DNA from: Flavobacterium jumunjinense
Lineage (GTDB): Bacteria; Bacteroidota; Bacteroidia; Flavobacteriales; Flavobacteriaceae
Assembly: GCF_021650975.2 (NCBI RefSeq)
Contig: NZ_CP091285.1
Location: 496,001-560,000 of the forward strand
DNA length: 64,000 nucleotides
Reading direction: 5' to 3'
Shown: in pieces, positions 9,263 to 16,816 of the stretch
Numbering within the stretch: position 1 is the first letter of the stretch
Layout of the letters: every line of letters begins with the position of its first letter
Notes under the pieces: generated by a model
Told to the model about the DNA's origin: nothing
Database searches by the model: none
Seen by the model: only the letters and a program-made list of their open reading frames with translations
Translations under genes and position numbers: made by a program

Positions 9263-9445
9263 ATGAAAACAAAACAACTCAAAGTCTATAGCAAATACAG
9301 CCCGAGAGCCTATAGAAAAAGCAAACACGTAGCCGAAATACGTTTAAACGGAATATGGTTAGAAGAACTAGGATTTATAGCAAATACCACCATGATAGTA
9401 CGCTATGAAAACGAAAAAATTATCCTAACACCACAAAAAGCATGA
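9263..9445 (+). CDS. SymE-like small protein (type I toxin family fold)
   Basis: A 60-residue protein. Its second half (IRLNGIWLEELGFIANTTM, then IVRYENEKIILTP) matches the SymE toxin pattern LxGxWLxxAGFxxGxxVxVxxxxGxIxLxP, a swapped-hairpin AbrB-like fold. E. coli SymE is an SOS-induced toxin held in check by an antisense RNA. Here the gene is first in an operon, its stop overlaps the start of the CHC2 gene by 4 bases (ATGA), and an XRE gene lies upstream. Toxin or DNA-binding accessory are both possible; only the fold assignment is well supported. Copy at 19195-19377. Confidence 0.7.
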   Translation: MKTKQLKVYSKYSPRAYRKSKHVAEIRLNGIWLEELGFIANTTMIVRYENEKIILTPQKA

Positions 9446-11862
9446 GCATAGAAGAAATAAAATCAAGGCTAACAATTGCGGAAGTACTACAACACTACAA
9501 TCTAAATCCAAACAAAAACAACATGCTCCGTTGTCCGTTTCATGAGGATAAAACAGCGAGTTTACAAGTAAGTTTTACCCAAAATAAATACAAATGCCAC
9601 GCTTGCGATAAAAAAGGCGATGTTATCCAATTTGTTCAAGACTATGAAAAGTTAACCAAACACGAAGCCATTTTAAAATGTGCCAGTTTAGCCAATGAGT
9701 CAATGAGCCAATTACAACCAATACCAACAACAACAGCAAAACATATAACTCACAACCTAGAACATATAACGTTCTTAGAAAAAATGTATTTAAGTTTTAG
9801 AAAAGCCATATTTAATAGTCCACCAGCTAAAGAATATTGCAGCAGCAGAAATTTAGACTTTGAAAAATTAGACATAGGTTTTAACTCTGGGCAGTTCCAT
9901 CATGGAGCAAGAAAAGATGAAAAGCTAATTAATACTTGTTTAGAATACGGATTGTTAAGCAAAGGCGGTACAAACTCAAGAACAGGCGGACAAGCCTACA
10001 AACCTTTTGGAAATCGCTCAATTGTCTTTCCATTAAAAAACAAAGAAAATCAAATCGTTAGCTTTTATTTTAGATCGATTGTCACAACTTCCCCTCCTTT
10101 GGAGGGGTGCCTAAAAGGCGGGGTGGTTAGTAAACATTTTTATCTGAAGAACCGACAAGGTTTATATCCTAATTATCCCAACCCAGACACAAAGAAATTA
10201 CTACTTACTGAAGCTATTATTGATACAGCTAGTTTATTACAAATCGATGCAATCGCAGCAAACTACTCACTATTAACCTGCTACGGAACTAACGGACTAA
10301 ACGAAGAAATCCTAAACGCTTTAAAACCCTTAAAACAGTTAGAAGAAATCATTTTCTTTTTTGATGGCGATAAAGCAGGAAACGAAGCCGTTACCAAATA
10401 CGCTGAAATACTGCGAGAGTTACACCCAAAAGCCAAAATAAGCCAAGTAGAAACACCACAAGAAGAAGACATCAATAGTTTATTACAAGGTCATGAAAGT
10501 GAAATACTAACACACTTAATCGAACAAAGAAAGGATGTCATTGCGACTACGAGAGAAACGAAGCAGGAAGCAATCTCTTCTTTTTCAATTGAAGACACGA
10601 GCCATTTTAATGGCGAACTGGCGAAGCAAACTATAAAAGTTGAACCAAAACAGGAAGTACAAAAAGCTACTCCAGAATCCAAAAAACAGATAACCAATAA
10701 CGGACAACCGATAACCTTTCTACAACAAGAAAACCTACTACAAGAATTGAACAAACTGATAGAACAAAGCGGAATAGTTGGAGAAGAAAACAGCAGACTA
10801 TTACTATTTATTATTGCCAGTTCCTACAAAACAAAACAACCCTTACACGCAATCGTACAAGGTTCAAGCGGAAGCGGAAAAACACATTTAATCAGTAAAA
10901 TAGCCGATATTATACCACAAGAAGACGTACTTCGATTTACAAGAATAACAGAAAGTTCTTTATACAATTGGGGCGAATATGAACTGGTAAACAAACTCTT
11001 AATTATAGAAGATTTAGACGGACTAAAAGAAGAAGCCATGTTTGCCATGCGAGAGTTAATCAGTAATCAAAGGTTATCCAGTTCGGTAAGTATCAAAGAC
11101 AAAAAAGGCAATATCAAATCGACAAAAAAAGAAGTAAAAGGCGTGTTTAGTAGTTTATCAGCCACCACAAAGGGAGAAATTTACGAAGACAATATGAGTA
11201 GAAGTTTTTTATTAGCAATCGATGAAAGCACAGCACAAAGCAGAAGAATTATTGACTATCAAAACAAAAAATATGCTGGAGAAATTGAACCAAAAGACCA
11301 GGAGAAAGCACGCAATAAACTACAACAAATAGTTAGAGCATTACAAAATTATGACGTCATAAACCCTTATGCAACTAAGCTAGAACTACCACAAGAAGTA
11401 CACAAAATAAGACGATTAAACGAAATGTTCCAAAGCATTGTGAGGCAAATCACCCTTTTAAATCAGAGAGATAGAGCACTTAAAAACGATAAATTAATCA
11501 CACAAATCGAAGATTTACAACAAGCTACAGAAGTCCTTTTTGAAAGCATCATTTTAAAAGTAGATGAACTCGACGGCTCTTTAAGACAGTTCTTTGAAAA
11601 ACTAAAAAAACACCTCAAAACACAAGAGAAAGACTTTACACAAAGAGAAATTAGACAAGCGTTTAATATGAGTAAAAGTCAATGTAGTCGTTTTATCATT
11701 CAATTAGTAGAACTAGAATATTTAATTACAATGAACAAAGGAAACTTAAGAAAAATATGTTACAAAGTAGACTATTGGGATGATTATCAAAAACTTAGAA
11801 TTAAAATAAAAGAAAAATTATTATTACAAATTGAGAAGCTACGACCAAACACAACAGAATAG
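9442..11862 (+). CDS. CHC2 zinc-finger / Toprim / P-loop ATPase replication protein
   Basis: An 806-residue protein. Residues 31-55 hold a DnaG-type CHC2 zinc finger (CPFH...CHAC). The Toprim domain covers about 250-330, with Glu257 in LLLTEAIID and the DGD triad at 308-310 (FFFDGDKAGNEA). After a linker, Walker A is GSSGSGKT (about 474-481) and Walker B is LLIIEDLD (about 520). A C-terminal helix-turn-helix-like segment ends the protein. By family this is a primase fused to an ATPase as found in mobile elements; it probably primes or helps replicate the island. Residues about 215-230 (TSPPLEGCLKGGVVSK) are the translation of an inserted palindromic repeat. The start overlaps the SymE-like gene, suggesting coupled translation. 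Confidence 0.82.
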   Translation: MSIEEIKSRLTIAEVLQHYNLNPNKNNMLRCPFHEDKTASLQVSFTQNKYKCHACDKKGDVIQFVQDYEKLTKHEAILKCASLANESMSQLQPIPTTTAKHITHNLEHITFLEKMYLSFRKAIFNSPPAKEYCSSRNLDFEKLDIGFNSGQFHHGARKDEKLINTCLEYGLLSKGGTNSRTGGQAYKPFGNRSIVFPLKNKENQIVSFYFRSIVTTSPPLEGCLKGGVVSKHFYLKNRQGLYPNYPNPDTKKLLLTEAIIDTASLLQIDAIAANYSLLTCYGTNGLNEEILNALKPLKQLEEIIFFFDGDKAGNEAVTKYAEILRELHPKAKISQVETPQEEDINSLLQGHESEILTHLIEQRKDVIATTRETKQEAISSFSIEDTSHFNGELAKQTIKVEPKQEVQKATPESKKQITNNGQPITFLQQENLLQELNKLIEQSGIVGEENSRLLLFIIASSYKTKQPLHAIVQGSSGSGKTHLISKIADIIPQEDVLRFTRITESSLYNWGEYELVNKLLIIEDLDGLKEEAMFAMRELISNQRLSSSVSIKDKKGNIKSTKKEVKGVFSSLSATTKGEIYEDNMSRSFLLAIDESTAQSRRIIDYQNKKYAGEIEPKDQEKARNKLQQIVRALQNYDVINPYATKLELPQEVHKIRRLNEMFQSIVRQITLLNQRDRALKNDKLITQIEDLQQATEVLFESIILKVDELDGSLRQFFEKLKKHLKTQEKDFTQREIRQAFNMSKSQCSRFIIQLVELEYLITMNKGNLRKICYKVDYWDDYQKLRIKIKEKLLLQIEKLRPNTTE
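10087..10130 (+). repeat. Palindromic repeat inserted in frame in the CHC2 gene
   Basis: One copy of the GC-rich palindromic element seen at 3478-4403 (CCCCTCC...GGAGGGG, then GCCTAAAAGGCGGGGTGG) lies inside the coding region and stays in frame. It adds about 15 residues between two conserved strands, FYFRSIV and HFYLKNRQGLYPN. Duplicated at 20019-20062. Confidence 0.88.
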
Positions 11863-12050
11863 TGAGACAATTTGGGACAATCTTGGGACAATTAAAATTA
11901 ACACAACTTACTAATTACTAGTCACTAACAACTAATTACTAGTTTATTGTCTCAATTCCCAAAAAGTCACAACCTAAAACCTAACGAAGTGGTTCGTGAA
12001 TACCATAGGTAAACAATAAAAACTAATGAACAAACAATCATAGGTATACT
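11863..12050 (+). other. Intergenic spacer with short direct repeats
   Basis: A 188-base gap between the CHC2 gene and the recombinases. It contains a 13-bp direct repeat, ACTAATTACTAGT, at 11910-11922 and 11931-11943. It also has a TGAGACAAT / ATTGTCTCA inverted pair (11863-11871 and 11946-11954) and two GGGACAAT words. It could be a recombinase binding region or a promoter for the recombinase pair; I see no clear promoter. Confidence 0.45.
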
Positions 12051-12902
12051 ATGGAAGACATTATTTTCAACTTTAGAAAAGAATTACAAAACTTAGGCTA
12101 TAGCAAAAATGCAGTAAATGAATATCCGAAATTTGTAAAAAAACTACTCCATTACAGCAAAGAAAATCCACAAAAAATAAAACCAAAACACATAGCAAAC
12201 TATCATCGCTATTTACAAGAAAAACCAAAAACAAGAGGCATTGGAAAACTCAGTGAAGCCTACATAAAAAGTCAACTACTCGCTATAAAACTCTTTTTTG
12301 AATACTTAGAAAGAACACAACAAATCAATAAAAATCCGTTCCTATTAAAAGTAAAAACACCACAAAATAAAACAAGAGCAACGCTCACTGTAGAAGAGAT
12401 AAAAATCCTTTACGCTTCTTGTCAAAACCAACTAGAAACCACCATTATACACTTGTGTTATGGTTGTGGACTCAGAAGAACCGAAGTACAAAATTTGAAT
12501 ATAAAAGACATTCATTTTTCTAAAAAATTACTCTTTATAAGAAAAGGAAAAGGCAAGAAAAGAAGAGTTATTCCATTAACAAAAAGCATCACCAAAGACT
12601 TAAAAAAATACTATGTAGAAAGTTTTCAATACAGAAAAAAAGACCAAGATAGTTTTTTAATTACTCCAGATGGAAACCGATTATTAGGCAATAGTATTTA
12701 CAATCAATTTAAGAAAATAAGCAAAAGAAATCTGCTTTTAAAACAACAAAAAATCTGTTTACACTCGCTTCGACATTCCATTGCAACCCATTTATTAGAA
12801 AACGATATGAGCGTAGAAATGGTGCGGGATTTTTTAGGACATGACCAACTAAAGACAACTCAAATTTATACTAAAATAAACCACCTAAAACTAAAACAAT
12901 GA
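12051..12902 (+). CDS. Tyrosine recombinase Int1 (catalytically complete)
   Basis: A 283-residue XerC/D-size recombinase. An N-terminal SAM-like core-binding domain (about 1-100) is followed by a catalytic domain with the full set of residues: Arg142 in CGLRRTE, a lysine-rich beta hairpin RKGKGKKRRVIPL, His238 and Arg241 in LHSLRHSIA, His264 in LGHDQ and the nucleophile Tyr273 in TQIYTK. It is followed after 3 bases by a second, degenerate recombinase, so the two probably act as a pair. It could integrate or excise the island or act on the nearby iterons and hairpins (inference). Copy at 21983-22834. Confidence 0.9.
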   Translation: MEDIIFNFRKELQNLGYSKNAVNEYPKFVKKLLHYSKENPQKIKPKHIANYHRYLQEKPKTRGIGKLSEAYIKSQLLAIKLFFEYLERTQQINKNPFLLKVKTPQNKTRATLTVEEIKILYASCQNQLETTIIHLCYGCGLRRTEVQNLNIKDIHFSKKLLFIRKGKGKKRRVIPLTKSITKDLKKYYVESFQYRKKDQDSFLITPDGNRLLGNSIYNQFKKISKRNLLLKQQKICLHSLRHSIATHLLENDMSVEMVRDFLGHDQLKTTQIYTKINHLKLKQ

Positions 12903-12905
12903 CAC

Positions 12906-13766
12906 ATGAATTTACACGATTATTTACACCAAAACTTACAACCATCGACAGTCAAAAACTACAATTATGAAATACAAAAATTTAGAAGCATCAATAAAAA
13001 TACAGAAAAATACAACTATCAAAAAATAATGGAATATGTAGCTCATTTACGAAAAAACTACAATCCGAAAAGTACAAACAGAGCTGTAGCAGCACTCAAA
13101 AAATACTATCAGTTTTTAATTGAAACAGGCAAACGAAAAGACAATCCAACCCTAAGCATAAAACTAAGAGACAGCAAAGAAGACCCAATACAATTACAAG
13201 ATTTATTCACAGAAAAAGAGCTCGAACTACTACTCCAACCTAGAAAAGAACGTTATCCTATTTTAGAAAAAAGAAACAAAATTATACTGAGTTTACTAGT
13301 CAATCAAGCTTTAAAACCTGGAGAAATACAACAACTCAAAACAAACGATATTGATCTAGAAAAAGCACAAATACACATTGCAAAAACAGGATTAACCAAT
13401 AGTAGAATTTTACCACTCAAAGCCGAGCAAATCTTTTTACTACATCAATACCTCACTAAAGACAGAAATGAGCTAAAAACACTTAGAAACGATAAAAACG
13501 CTTTACTATTAGGTAAATTAGGCACACCCATAACAACAGATGACATTCATTATTTAGTGACAACGTATCAAAATCAGTTCAATAAAAAGTTAACAAGCAT
13601 CACCATTAGACAAAGTGTAATCACCAATTTATTAGCCAAAAACAACAACTTAAGAATAGTACAAGAATTTGCAGGACACAAACATTTAGACACTACAGAA
13701 AAATACAAACAATCCGGAATAAAAGCCCTGCAAAATGCAATACAAATTCATCATCCAATGAAATAA
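12906..13766 (+). CDS. Tyrosine recombinase-like Int2 (degenerate active site)
   Basis: A 286-residue partner of Int1 with the same architecture but altered catalysis. The first Arg is replaced by Lys137 (QALKPGE), and the HxxR motif reads I-T-I-R with Arg235 kept and His lost. His258 (AGHKH) and the nucleophile position Tyr267 (TEKYKQ) remain. It may be a structural or regulatory half of a heteromeric recombinase, as XerC/XerD subunits take turns in catalysis. Loss of function by decay is less likely because the frame is intact and the duplicate at 22838 is identical, although the duplication looks recent. Confidence 0.8.
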   Translation: MNLHDYLHQNLQPSTVKNYNYEIQKFRSINKNTEKYNYQKIMEYVAHLRKNYNPKSTNRAVAALKKYYQFLIETGKRKDNPTLSIKLRDSKEDPIQLQDLFTEKELELLLQPRKERYPILEKRNKIILSLLVNQALKPGEIQQLKTNDIDLEKAQIHIAKTGLTNSRILPLKAEQIFLLHQYLTKDRNELKTLRNDKNALLLGKLGTPITTDDIHYLVTTYQNQFNKKLTSITIRQSVITNLLAKNNNLRIVQEFAGHKHLDTTEKYKQSGIKALQNAIQIHHPMK

Positions 13767-13782
13767 ATAAAAAACTACTACT

Positions 13783-13838
13783 CCGTATCAAAGCCGTATT
13801 AAAGCCGTATCAAAGTCATATCAAAGCCATAGATAAAG
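13783..13838 (+). repeat. 11-bp iteron-like direct repeats
   Basis: Four head-to-tail 11-mers with exact period: CCGTATCAAAG (13783), CCGTATTAAAG (13794), CCGTATCAAAG (13805), TCATATCAAAG (13816). A degenerate fifth follows, CCATAGATAAAG (13827). They start 17 bases after the recombinase pair. Such iterons commonly bind replication initiators or recombinase arm domains; which of these applies is unknown. Duplicated at 23715-23770. Confidence 0.75.
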
Positions 13839-13904
13839 TATAACCCTCATTTAACTTTTAGTCTTTAATCACAAAAAGCAATAAAACAAAAGGCAATCAA
13901 GCGG

Positions 13905-14400
13905 TCTCCCTTCGGTCGTTCACTTTGCTTCGCTCGGCTGTTCCAGTCGTTCGTGCCTCTCTCCATTCCACAGACCACTTGCCACCATCAAAAAAGCCTC
14001 TTGACTTCAAGAAGCTTTTTTGTTGTTGGCTGCGCTCCTCGTCTTCGCACGTTCACTACCCTACGCTCGTCGGGGCTACTACATCAAAAAAGACCACAAA
14101 ACTCCGACAAGCTACGTTTTGCCGTCTTTCTCGCTGTCGCCCCTTGTGTTTTGGGCGGTTGCTCTCTGCTACAGCCATCCACTCGGCAAGGTGTGGCAGA
14201 GCCACTAGTTTGATTATTGTTTTCCTCGTGTCCGTTACACGCTCACAGCCCTTCACAAAACTGCACTCCGTTACGTTTTGTTCACGGTCTGTGGTGGCTT
14301 TTGCATTGCCGCAACACCGACCCGACGCTCCTCAAAAAAACTCCACTTCGTTACGTCTTTTTTGCGGTGCTTGGGGGTGTTAGCACAAAAACCGATTAAG
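13905..14400. ncRNA. GC-rich hairpin-rich noncoding block (candidate structured RNA or ori/att DNA)
   Basis: About 500 bases clearly richer in G+C than the surrounding AT-rich DNA. Open frames here are low-complexity and overlap each other in several frames, so none is credible as a gene. A hairpin followed by T's lies at 13990-14021 (AAAAAAGC / GCTTTTTT). Three look-alike hairpins follow: 14089-14129 (AAAGAC..CAAAAC / GTTTTG..GTCTTT), 14256-14280 (CAAAAC / GTTTTG) and 14333-14364 (CAAAAAA / TTTTTTG). Their loops share CTCC...TACG. It could be a structured RNA on either strand or single-strand DNA folding for recombination. Duplicated at 23837-24332. Confidence 0.45.
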
Positions 14401-14404
14401 TAAA

Positions 14405-14484
14405 GCTCTCTTTTTTTATACGATTGCTACCACCTTTTTCTTTCAATTGAAAATAAAATTGGCAATCGTATAAAAAAAGAGAGC
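14405..14484. repeat. Perfect 23-bp inverted repeat around a CAATTG palindrome
   Basis: Arms at 14405-14427 and 14462-14484 are exact reverse complements (GCTCTC, seven T, ATACGATTGC and its mirror). The 34-base middle contains the palindrome TTTCAATTGAAA. A second hairpin with the same TTTTCAATTGAAAATAAAA word (ATCTTTTT / AAAAAGAT) lies at about 14740-14768, just before the next RHS tip. No gene lies between 14400 and 14779. Candidate binding site or end of the island. Duplicated at 24337-24416. Confidence 0.8.
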
Positions 14485-14579
14485 GAACCGTTTTAACATA
14501 GCAGCCAACTAACGGGAAACGCAGTAAAATCAGTATTTACCTGAAATTGTAACCTGGAGAAATAAAAGTAATAAATTAA

Positions 14580-14607
14580 AAAAGTGAGACCGTAAAGCCT
14601 CACTTTT
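14580..14607 (+). terminator. Hairpin terminator before the orphan RHS tip
   Basis: An AAAAGTGAG / CTCACTTTT stem with flanking A and T tracts, in the gene-free stretch between the GC-rich block and the next RHS tip; it would work on either strand. Duplicated at 24512-24539. Confidence 0.6.
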
Positions 14608-14779
14608 AATCTCCTTGCAAGAGTAAGTAATATTAATTTATAAAATTCTTAAATGAGAAGAATCAAAACAAATCTAAACATATTTATTGAAATCACAAAC
14701 ACGAATACAAAGCGAATAACTCAAAAATAAAGCAACATCTTTTTTTTTCAATTGAAAATAAAAAGATTATTTTTAAGCA

Positions 14780-15802
14780 ATGGGATGTCTAAAATTACAT
14801 ACTTACACGCATTTACATATTGCTCACACGAGCAATACGGAACACTCGCGCGAGAAAAAAAGCGATGCAGGACGATACCAGTATAAATACAACGGTAAAG
14901 AACTACAAACAGAGTTAGGATTGAATATGTATGACATGGATATGAGAGACTATGACCCTGCTATTGGGCGTTGGGTAAATCAAGATCCTATTGTGCATTT
15001 TGGCATGTCCCCATATAGTGCATTTGATAATAACCCTGTGTTTTGGGCTGACCCTTCTGGGGCAGATTCCGAAATGCCAAGTTGGATGCAGGATGCATGG
15101 AATAATTCAGGAAGCGGAACAACTCATTGGGTTAACAATGGTAATGGCGAATTTAAAAAAGCTAAACAGAACAAGAAATTAGGTGGTCCAGGATTTGATT
15201 TTGATTCAATTGATACAGCCGCAATTGATTTTGCAATGCAGTATAATGGAATTTCTATTATCAATAAAACAGAATTAGGAGCTGCTATTTACAAAAAGAA
15301 GAATGGAAAGTATTCTTACACAAGTCCTAAAGGACAAGTTGTATATAGTAAAAGTGCTAAAAAAAATAAAGGGACAGTATATCCTATTCTATTTGGATTA
15401 GATGATGTTCCTGATTTTGCTGAATTAGCAGGATTAATACATACACATGGTGATGAAGATGATCCTGGAGATAACAAATTACAATCTGATTCTGGAGACA
15501 CAGCTCCAGCTCAATTTGGCGGAGGAATTGATTTTAGAGGAAAAAGAGGAGTTCGAATTCCAGTTTATTTAGTTACACCAAATGGACAACTATTTGTTCA
15601 TGATGTTTATCAAAAAGGAGGCTCTCCTATTAGATCAACAAAAAAAAATATAGGAGGAGTAAATATTCCCAGCCAACCAGGAAGTACAGGAAGAGTAAAC
15701 CTAGTTAGCCCAAATGTAAGACCACTTGTCGACCCTACGATCATTGATAGTTCAACAGGACTCCCTCTACAATTACGCTATACTTATGACAACAATAAAT
15801 AA
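14780..15802 (+). CDS. Orphan RHS tip CT2 with DUF4329/JAB-like toxin domain
   Basis: A 340-residue protein starting MGCLKLHTYTHLHIAH, a lead often seen at the start of short Bacteroidota RHS tips, joined to the end of the RHS core (YQYKYNGKELQTELGLNMYD, YDPAIGRW, ADPSG). The tip, from about residue 95, contains LAGLIHTHGDED, an Asp/Ser cluster (LQSDSGDT) and VYLVTPNGQLFVHDV. This is the layout of DUF4329, a JAB-like metallo-domain found in polymorphic toxins. It has no signal peptide and no full RHS shell, so it looks like a silent donor cassette. The sequence diverges from the copy at 24712 exactly in the core (base 14905). A secreted immunity-like gene follows. Confidence 0.75.
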   Translation: MGCLKLHTYTHLHIAHTSNTEHSREKKSDAGRYQYKYNGKELQTELGLNMYDMDMRDYDPAIGRWVNQDPIVHFGMSPYSAFDNNPVFWADPSGADSEMPSWMQDAWNNSGSGTTHWVNNGNGEFKKAKQNKKLGGPGFDFDSIDTAAIDFAMQYNGISIINKTELGAAIYKKKNGKYSYTSPKGQVVYSKSAKKNKGTVYPILFGLDDVPDFAELAGLIHTHGDEDDPGDNKLQSDSGDTAPAQFGGGIDFRGKRGVRIPVYLVTPNGQLFVHDVYQKGGSPIRSTKKNIGGVNIPSQPGSTGRVNLVSPNVRPLVDPTIIDSSTGLPLQLRYTYDNNK

Positions 15803-15830
15803 TAAAACCAACCTTATTAAAATACAATCT

Positions 15831-16271
15831 ATGAGATCATCAATTATTATATTTTATTTTCTAATTACAATTAATACTTTTTCACAAGAAAAGGAATTGA
15901 ATTCAACTAGATATTCTATGATAAGTTTAATAGCTAATCCTGAAAAATATGATGGTAAATGGGTTTCAACAACAGGATTTCTTAAATATATTGAAGGAGA
16001 AGAAATTAGATTGTTTTTGTCAAAAGATGATTTATATTATAACAACATGAAAAATTGTTTTGTTTTATACTTAGATAAAAGTAAAATAAATGAAAAAAAT
16101 ATTTCATATTTTAACGGACATTATGTAGGTCTTATTGGTTATTTCGGCAATATTAAACACTATTTTTATGGAGGAGCAATTGAAAACATATCTGACATAA
16201 TAAGCATAGACGATATTAAAGCAGAAGAAAAGGTTATTGAAATAGAGCAAAGAGGAAAATCTAAAGATTGA
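15831..16271 (+). CDS. Imm2: secreted immunity candidate for CT2
   Basis: A 146-residue protein if started at MRSSIIIFYFLITINTFSQ, which gives a clear Sec signal cut after FSQ or nearby; upstream in-frame starts run inside the CT2 gene and are disfavoured. The mature part reads like a small OB/beta domain (LIANPEKYDGKWVSTTGFLK). It begins 28 bases after CT2. Position makes it the immunity partner; I recognise no family. A periplasmic location fits an immunity protein acting outside the cytoplasm. Confidence 0.55.
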   Translation: MRSSIIIFYFLITINTFSQEKELNSTRYSMISLIANPEKYDGKWVSTTGFLKYIEGEEIRLFLSKDDLYYNNMKNCFVLYLDKSKINEKNISYFNGHYVGLIGYFGNIKHYFYGGAIENISDIISIDDIKAEEKVIEIEQRGKSKD

Positions 16272-16285
16272 AATAAAAACTTTAG

Positions 16286-16328
16286 CCCCCACGCTGGCGC
16301 AAGCATCTTGCTTGTGCCCACAACGTAA
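16286..16328 (+). repeat. Family B hairpin repeat
   Basis: A 42-base element with the nested hairpin ACG..TGG..GGCGCAAGCA / TGCTTGTGCC..CCA..CGT, directly after Imm2. Other copies lie at 26119-26160, 26199-26240, 27998-28039 and 28078-28119, always after immunity genes and next to a terminator. Confidence 0.85.
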
Positions 16329-16333
16329 AAAAG

Positions 16334-16364
16334 CAAAACCACTCTGTAAAAAGGAGTGGTTTTG
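16334..16364 (+). terminator. Terminator after CT2/Imm2
   Basis: A CAAAACCACTC / GAGTGGTTTTG hairpin followed by TTGTTTT, immediately after the family B repeat. Confidence 0.75.
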
Positions 16365-16447
16365 TTGTTTTATAAAGTGGCTACGCTTTTATTTTTAAAA
16401 ACAAATCAATACTGTATCAAAAATTATTATAAAATCAACGTTTTTTC

Positions 16448-16816
16448 TATATTTACAATGCAATAGGAACAAAACTAGAAAAAAGAGTGACATCAACACC
16501 AGAAGCTACATGGGACAATCCTTTTCCTACACCTGTAACCAATAAGACTACTTATTTGGCTGGCTTCCAGTACAAAGACAACCGATTAGAGTTTTTTCCA
16601 CACGCAGAAGGCTATGTAAAATACCAATATAGCGAAAACAGCTATAGTTATGTATTCAACTATACAGACCACTTAGGAAACATTAGGGTGAGCTATTCGG
16701 ACATTGACAAAAATGGAATTTTAGGTAATGAACACATACAGGAATTGCCCGATAGAAACGACAGAAAGGCAACCATCCTCCATGTGCAAGACTTATACGT
16801 TTCAGTGCGATTCTAG
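16448..16816 (+). pseudogene. RHS core fragment, start-less and frameshifted
   Basis: RHS core sequence begins abruptly at TATATTTACAATGCA (homologous to 6626 in the full-length gene). There is no ATG, and an in-frame stop lies just upstream; the first possible start is GTG at 16487. It reads TTYLAGFQYKDNRLEFFPHAEGYVKY and YTDHLGNIRVSYSDID, then differs from its sister at 28239 in a variable stretch (16740-16805) and ends in a frameshift at 16816. The following core and CT1 copy is in another frame. Likely a scar where two RHS tips recombined. Confidence 0.75.

Larger units (their letters stand above)
6882..14904 (+). repeat. 8.02-kb duplicated block, copy 1
   Basis: This block recurs at 16814-24836 with a constant offset of 9,932 bp. 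It holds the end of the RHS core, CT1, Imm1, family A repeats, the XRE/SymE-like/CHC2/recombinase island, the GC-rich block and the MGCLKL start of the next RHS tip. Both ends lie inside conserved RHS core coding sequence. The only differences I noticed are two bases at 6941-6942 (CAA here, GCA at 16873). All encoded proteins are identical in the two copies. Such a repeat is also a place where an assembly could go wrong. Confidence 0.93.

Noticed and set aside
13925..14399. Several overlapping open frames in the GC-rich block (up to 152 codons) on both strands
   Set aside because: They overlap in three frames, are rich in Ser/Leu/Arg/Cys without domain features, and arise from the local base composition; a noncoding structured block explains them better.
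16286..16328. Integron attC site (family B hairpin)
   Set aside because: The hairpin is short and lacks recognisable R'/L' core boxes, and no integron integrase with its extra domain is visible; kept as an unnamed repeat.
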